In this document: in pieces, positions 61,661 to 64,000 of the stretch
Layout: each line of letters begins with the position of its first letter
How positions within the stretch are numbered: position 1 is the stretch's first letter
Assembly: GCF_012933655.1 (NCBI RefSeq)
Contig: NZ_JABBJJ010000012.1
Span: forward strand, 19,892 to 83,891
Length of the DNA: 64,000 bases
DNA from: Pyxidicoccus fallax
GTDB lineage: Bacteria; Myxococcota; Myxococcia; Myxococcales; Myxococcaceae
Direction of reading: 5' to 3'
Program-made: the position numbers and the translations under genes
Notes under the pieces: generated by a model
What the model was told of the DNA's origin: nothing
The model's database searches: none
What the model saw: only the letters and a program-made list of their open reading frames with translations

Positions 61661-62476
61661 TCAAGAAAACATGCGCTGCAGGTCCAGGAACAGCACGGAG
61701 CCTGTCAACCCGGGGGCACGGAAGGCCCCAATGGTGGTCTCCGGCTCGAAGTGCTGCAGCACGCCGAGCACCCGGGTGGCCGTCAGCCCCACGTTCCGGC
61801 CGGCCAGCTCCGTGAGGATGAAGAGGGCCTCGGGTACCGGGGGTGAGCCCAGCAGCGCGGGGACCGAGCAGATGGGCCACAGCACCTGGGCGTGCGGGAA
61901 GATGCCGGCCACCGGCCCGCTCTGCACGGGCAGGACGCTGAAGGCCTCCCCTCGCGATATCACCTGGGAGACGAAGCCCAGCGGGACGCCGAACAGGCGC
62001 CCCTGCGATTCGAAGACGAGCGCCTTGTCGGGCGTGGACTCGGCCCAGTGGACGGGGCGCAGGGCCGCGGGCGCGGCCCGGGGGCCCACCCGGTGGGGCA
62101 GCGCCTCGGCGATGAGCTCCAGGTAGAGCCGCTCCTTGTGCAGCACCGCGCCCCGGCTCAGGGGGGCCAGCGAGTCCGCCAGCCCGGGGGGCAGGAGGAA
62201 GAATGGCGCCCGCGCCACGTCGGCGACCTCCACCACGGAGCGCACCCGCACGGCCAGGGTGGGACTCACGTCGAGCACCACCACCATGCCCGGCCCCTCC
62301 TCGGGCAGGCCGCCGAGCAGGGCCGACAGGTCCTTCACCTCCAGCACGCCACGCAGGCTGGAGCCGTTGGCGCCGGGCATGGCCACTTCCATGACGGAGG
62401 TGGCCTCCACCGCGTAGCGCGTCTCTCCTGCCTCCACGAGAAGGCAGAGCCGGCGTCCGCTTTCGAAGGGTGACAC
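61661..62476 (-). CDS. Double-CheW-domain coupling protein
   Basis: 271 residues, GTG start. Two tandem CheW-like modules: the first runs LCLLVEAGETRYAVEATSVM to RAPFFLLPPGLAD, and the second from about residue 148 (KALVFESQGRLFGVPLGFVS) to GSVLFLDLQRMF. CheW links receptors to CheA kinases. Double-CheW proteins are common in myxobacterial Che systems. No che operon is in the window, so it may serve a system elsewhere. The response-regulator gene starts 119 nt downstream. Confidence 0.87.
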   Translation of the reverse strand: MSPFESGRRLCLLVEAGETRYAVEATSVMEVAMPGANGSSLRGVLEVKDLSALLGGLPEEGPGMVVVLDVSPTLAVRVRSVVEVADVARAPFFLLPPGLADSLAPLSRGAVLHKERLYLELIAEALPHRVGPRAAPAALRPVHWAESTPDKALVFESQGRLFGVPLGFVSQVISRGEAFSVLPVQSGPVAGIFPHAQVLWPICSVPALLGSPPVPEALFILTELAGRNVGLTATRVLGVLQHFEPETTIGAFRAPGLTGSVLFLDLQRMFS

Positions 62477-62526
62477 GGCCCTACCCTAGCAGCCTTCCTC
62501 GCCTTGGTGGTAAGCCGTTGAGCCAG

Positions 62527-63915
62527 ATGGCGCGCATCCTCCTCGTCGACGACGAAAAGATCGCCCGCACCCTCTACGGCGACTACCTCACGGCCGTGGG
62601 GCACGCCGTCACGGCGGTGGGCTCGCTCCAGGACGCGCGGGAGGCGCTGGCCGGGGACCGCTTCGACGCGGTGGTGACGGACCTCATCCTCCCCGGTGGC
62701 GACGGCATGGAGGTGCTGCGCCACGTGCGCGAGCGCCACCCCGGCGTGGAGGTGGTGGTCATCACCGGCCTGGAGAAGGTGGACCCCGCCGTGCGCGCCA
62801 TCAAGAGCGGCGCGGCCGAGTACCTCGTCAAGCCGGTGGCCCCCGAGGCCCTCCAGCACGCCGTCCGCCGCGCCCTCACCACGCGAGACCTCCTCCAGGA
62901 GAACGCCTCGCTGCGCCGGCACGTCGCCATGCTGGAGGCCGGCCAGCGCATCGCCACCACGCTGGAGCGCGAGAAGCTGGCCTCCGCCACCACGAGCGCG
63001 CTGGAGTCCATGGCCTGCGCCAGCGCCGTGGTGCTGCTGGAGCGCGACGGCGACAAGGGCCTGCGGCTCCAGGGCGTCCGCGGACTGCCTCCGCGGCACG
63101 AGCCGGAGCTGGTGGCCACCCTCGTGGAGCGCCTCTCGAATGCGCGCGCGCCCCGGGAGCTGGAAGGGCTGGACGCCGCCTTCCCGCGCGTCCTCTCCAT
63201 CCCCGCCGTGGAGGGCACCACGGTGCTGGGCCACGCGGTGCTCTTCTTCGACGGCGCCGAGCCGGAGTGGACCGGCGAGACGGCGGGCTACCTGGTGCGC
63301 AACTGGGCACTGGCGCTGCGCAACCTCGGGCGCTTCGCGGCGGTGGAGGACCTGGCGTACGTCGACGACCTCACCCGCCTCTTCAACACGCGCTACCTGC
63401 ACCTGGTGCTGGACCGCGAGGTCCAGGACTCCGTCCAGACGCAGCGGCCCTTCAGCCTGCTGTTCCTGGACCTGGACCACTTCAAGTCCATCAACGACAC
63501 GCACGGCCACCTCGTGGGCTCGCGGCTGTTGGTGGAGACGGCCCGGGTGGTGAAGGGCTGCGTGAGAGACCACGACGTGGTGGCCCGCTACGGCGGCGAC
63601 GAGTACGTGGTGCTCCTGCGCAACACCGACTCCGGCGGCGCGCTCAAGGTGGCGGAGCGCATCCGCCGCACCATGGAGACGCACCTGTTCCTCGCGCGCG
63701 AGGGGCTGTCGCTGAAGCTCAGCACGTGCATCGGCGTGGCCAGCTTCCCCGAGCACGCCCGGGACAAGGCCACGCTGCTGGACCTGGCGGACCGGGCCAT
63801 GTACCGGGGCAAGCGTGGCTCCCGGAATGTCGTCTACATGGCGGCCCTGGATCTGGAGCCGCTGCCGGCGGAGCGGCGCCAGGGCGGCAGCGGCCCCGGC
63901 GGCTCCAGCACGTAG
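62527..63915 (+). CDS. Receiver-GGDEF diguanylate cyclase response regulator
   Basis: 462 residues from ATG 62527. An intact receiver (Asp52 VVTDLILPGGDG; Lys102 YLVKPVAP) is followed by a helical GAF-like segment (about 130-285) and a GGDEF domain. The signature is GGDEY at 356-360 (RYGGDEYVVLL) and the substrate-binding elements are LFLDLDHFKSINDTHGH. The inhibitory I-site RxxD is present as RDHD at 347-350. Hence synthesis of c-di-GMP with product feedback is expected. It is divergent from the double-CheW gene, with only 50 nt between starts. Confidence 0.92.
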   Translation: MARILLVDDEKIARTLYGDYLTAVGHAVTAVGSLQDAREALAGDRFDAVVTDLILPGGDGMEVLRHVRERHPGVEVVVITGLEKVDPAVRAIKSGAAEYLVKPVAPEALQHAVRRALTTRDLLQENASLRRHVAMLEAGQRIATTLEREKLASATTSALESMACASAVVLLERDGDKGLRLQGVRGLPPRHEPELVATLVERLSNARAPRELEGLDAAFPRVLSIPAVEGTTVLGHAVLFFDGAEPEWTGETAGYLVRNWALALRNLGRFAAVEDLAYVDDLTRLFNTRYLHLVLDREVQDSVQTQRPFSLLFLDLDHFKSINDTHGHLVGSRLLVETARVVKGCVRDHDVVARYGGDEYVVLLRNTDSGGALKVAERIRRTMETHLFLAREGLSLKLSTCIGVASFPEHARDKATLLDLADRAMYRGKRGSRNVVYMAALDLEPLPAERRQGGSGPGGSST

Positions 63916-63919
63916 CGGC

Positions 63920-64000
63920 TCAGCGGCGCAGGTTGCCCACGGTGAGGCGCTTGGTCGGGGTGGTCTCCACCTCGGCGCGTGCTCCCCCGCCCTCCTTGCC
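63920..64000 (-). CDS. C-terminal end of a minus-strand gene, cut by the window edge
   Basis: The last 26 codons are open from the window edge to a TGA at 63920; the peptide ends EVETTPTKRLTVGNLRR. It is too short to assign. The stop lies 5 nt from the convergent diguanylate cyclase gene. Confidence 0.55.
   Translation of the reverse strand, partial: GKEGGGARAEVETTPTKRLTVGNLRR

Noticed and set aside
56820..62126. 1768-residue open frame on the plus strand opposite valS
   Set aside because: Shadow of valS and neighbours; composition lacks any domain and valS, the receiver protein and the double-CheW protein are clearly real.

Overview
The window is about 70% G+C and fits a member of the Myxococcaceae (Myxococcus, Corallococcus or Pyxidicoccus type; the genus cannot be fixed from the sequence alone). 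The grounds are many Ser/Thr kinase-like proteins, hybrid histidine kinases and receiver proteins, C-terminal MYXO-CTERM surface anchors, DUF4215 cysteine repeats, PEGA domains, DUF4388 and double-CheW proteins, and a LexA box close to the motif known from Myxococcus xanthus. No tRNA, rRNA, CRISPR array, insertion sequence, integrase or phage gene was seen. It reads as ordinary chromosome rich in signalling and cell-surface genes.

Region 1 (1-16 kb). A tight plus-strand operon opens the window: the C-terminal part of a Ser/Thr kinase fused to a STAND-type NTPase, a PEGA/TPR membrane protein and a lipoprotein with eight DUF4215 repeats. An agmatinase-family enzyme follows. Then come a receiver-ATPase protein whose H-box has lost its histidine, an HtrA/DegP protease with two PDZ domains, a long pseudokinase with a Ser-His-Ala-Gln-Val repeat linker, a soluble hybrid histidine kinase, an MshEN-domain protein, a VOC (glyoxalase-fold) protein and a receiver-DUF4388 protein.

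Region 2 (16-33.4 kb). Eight consecutive minus-strand genes. In order of transcription they are a 1109-residue hybrid kinase (receiver, GAF-like, PAS, kinase, degenerate receiver, receiver, degenerate GGDEF), a membrane histidine kinase overlapping it by 4 bp, a FecR-domain protein, and a packed five-gene operon. The operon encodes a TolB-like propeller with a MYXO-CTERM-like tail, an Ig-like secreted protein with an apparent CTG start, a 1213-residue SdrD-like/beta-barrel outer-membrane protein, a 1052-residue MYXO-CTERM protein and an FHA protein. The operon looks like a surface-assembly or adhesion system that I cannot match to a named one.

Region 3 (33.5-46.5 kb). lexA with a near-consensus SOS box lies divergent to the hybrid kinase. 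After it comes a minus-strand set: eno-surE-LysM/M23 peptidase-unknown, then an outer-membrane protein with a CsgG-like domain and a TPR lipoprotein. Further on are an ADP-ribosylglycohydrolase-like protein with altered metal ligands, a 58-residue conserved small protein, YbgC thioesterase-glpX-SRPBCC, an alkaline-phosphatase-superfamily enzyme and a MOSC protein.

Region 4 (46.6-64 kb). This holds an active-looking Ser/Thr kinase with an external four-cysteine tail, a 24-cysteine secreted protein with a tiny lipoprotein in front of it, a beta-helix plus seven-bladed propeller protein, and a possible lipoprotein/78-residue protein/739-residue coiled-coil module. It continues with nadC, valS fused to a TPR-like segment and a histone-H1-like Lys/Ala tail, a proline-rich response regulator, a double-CheW protein and a receiver-GGDEF diguanylate cyclase. 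The C-terminal 26 codons of one more minus-strand gene close the window.
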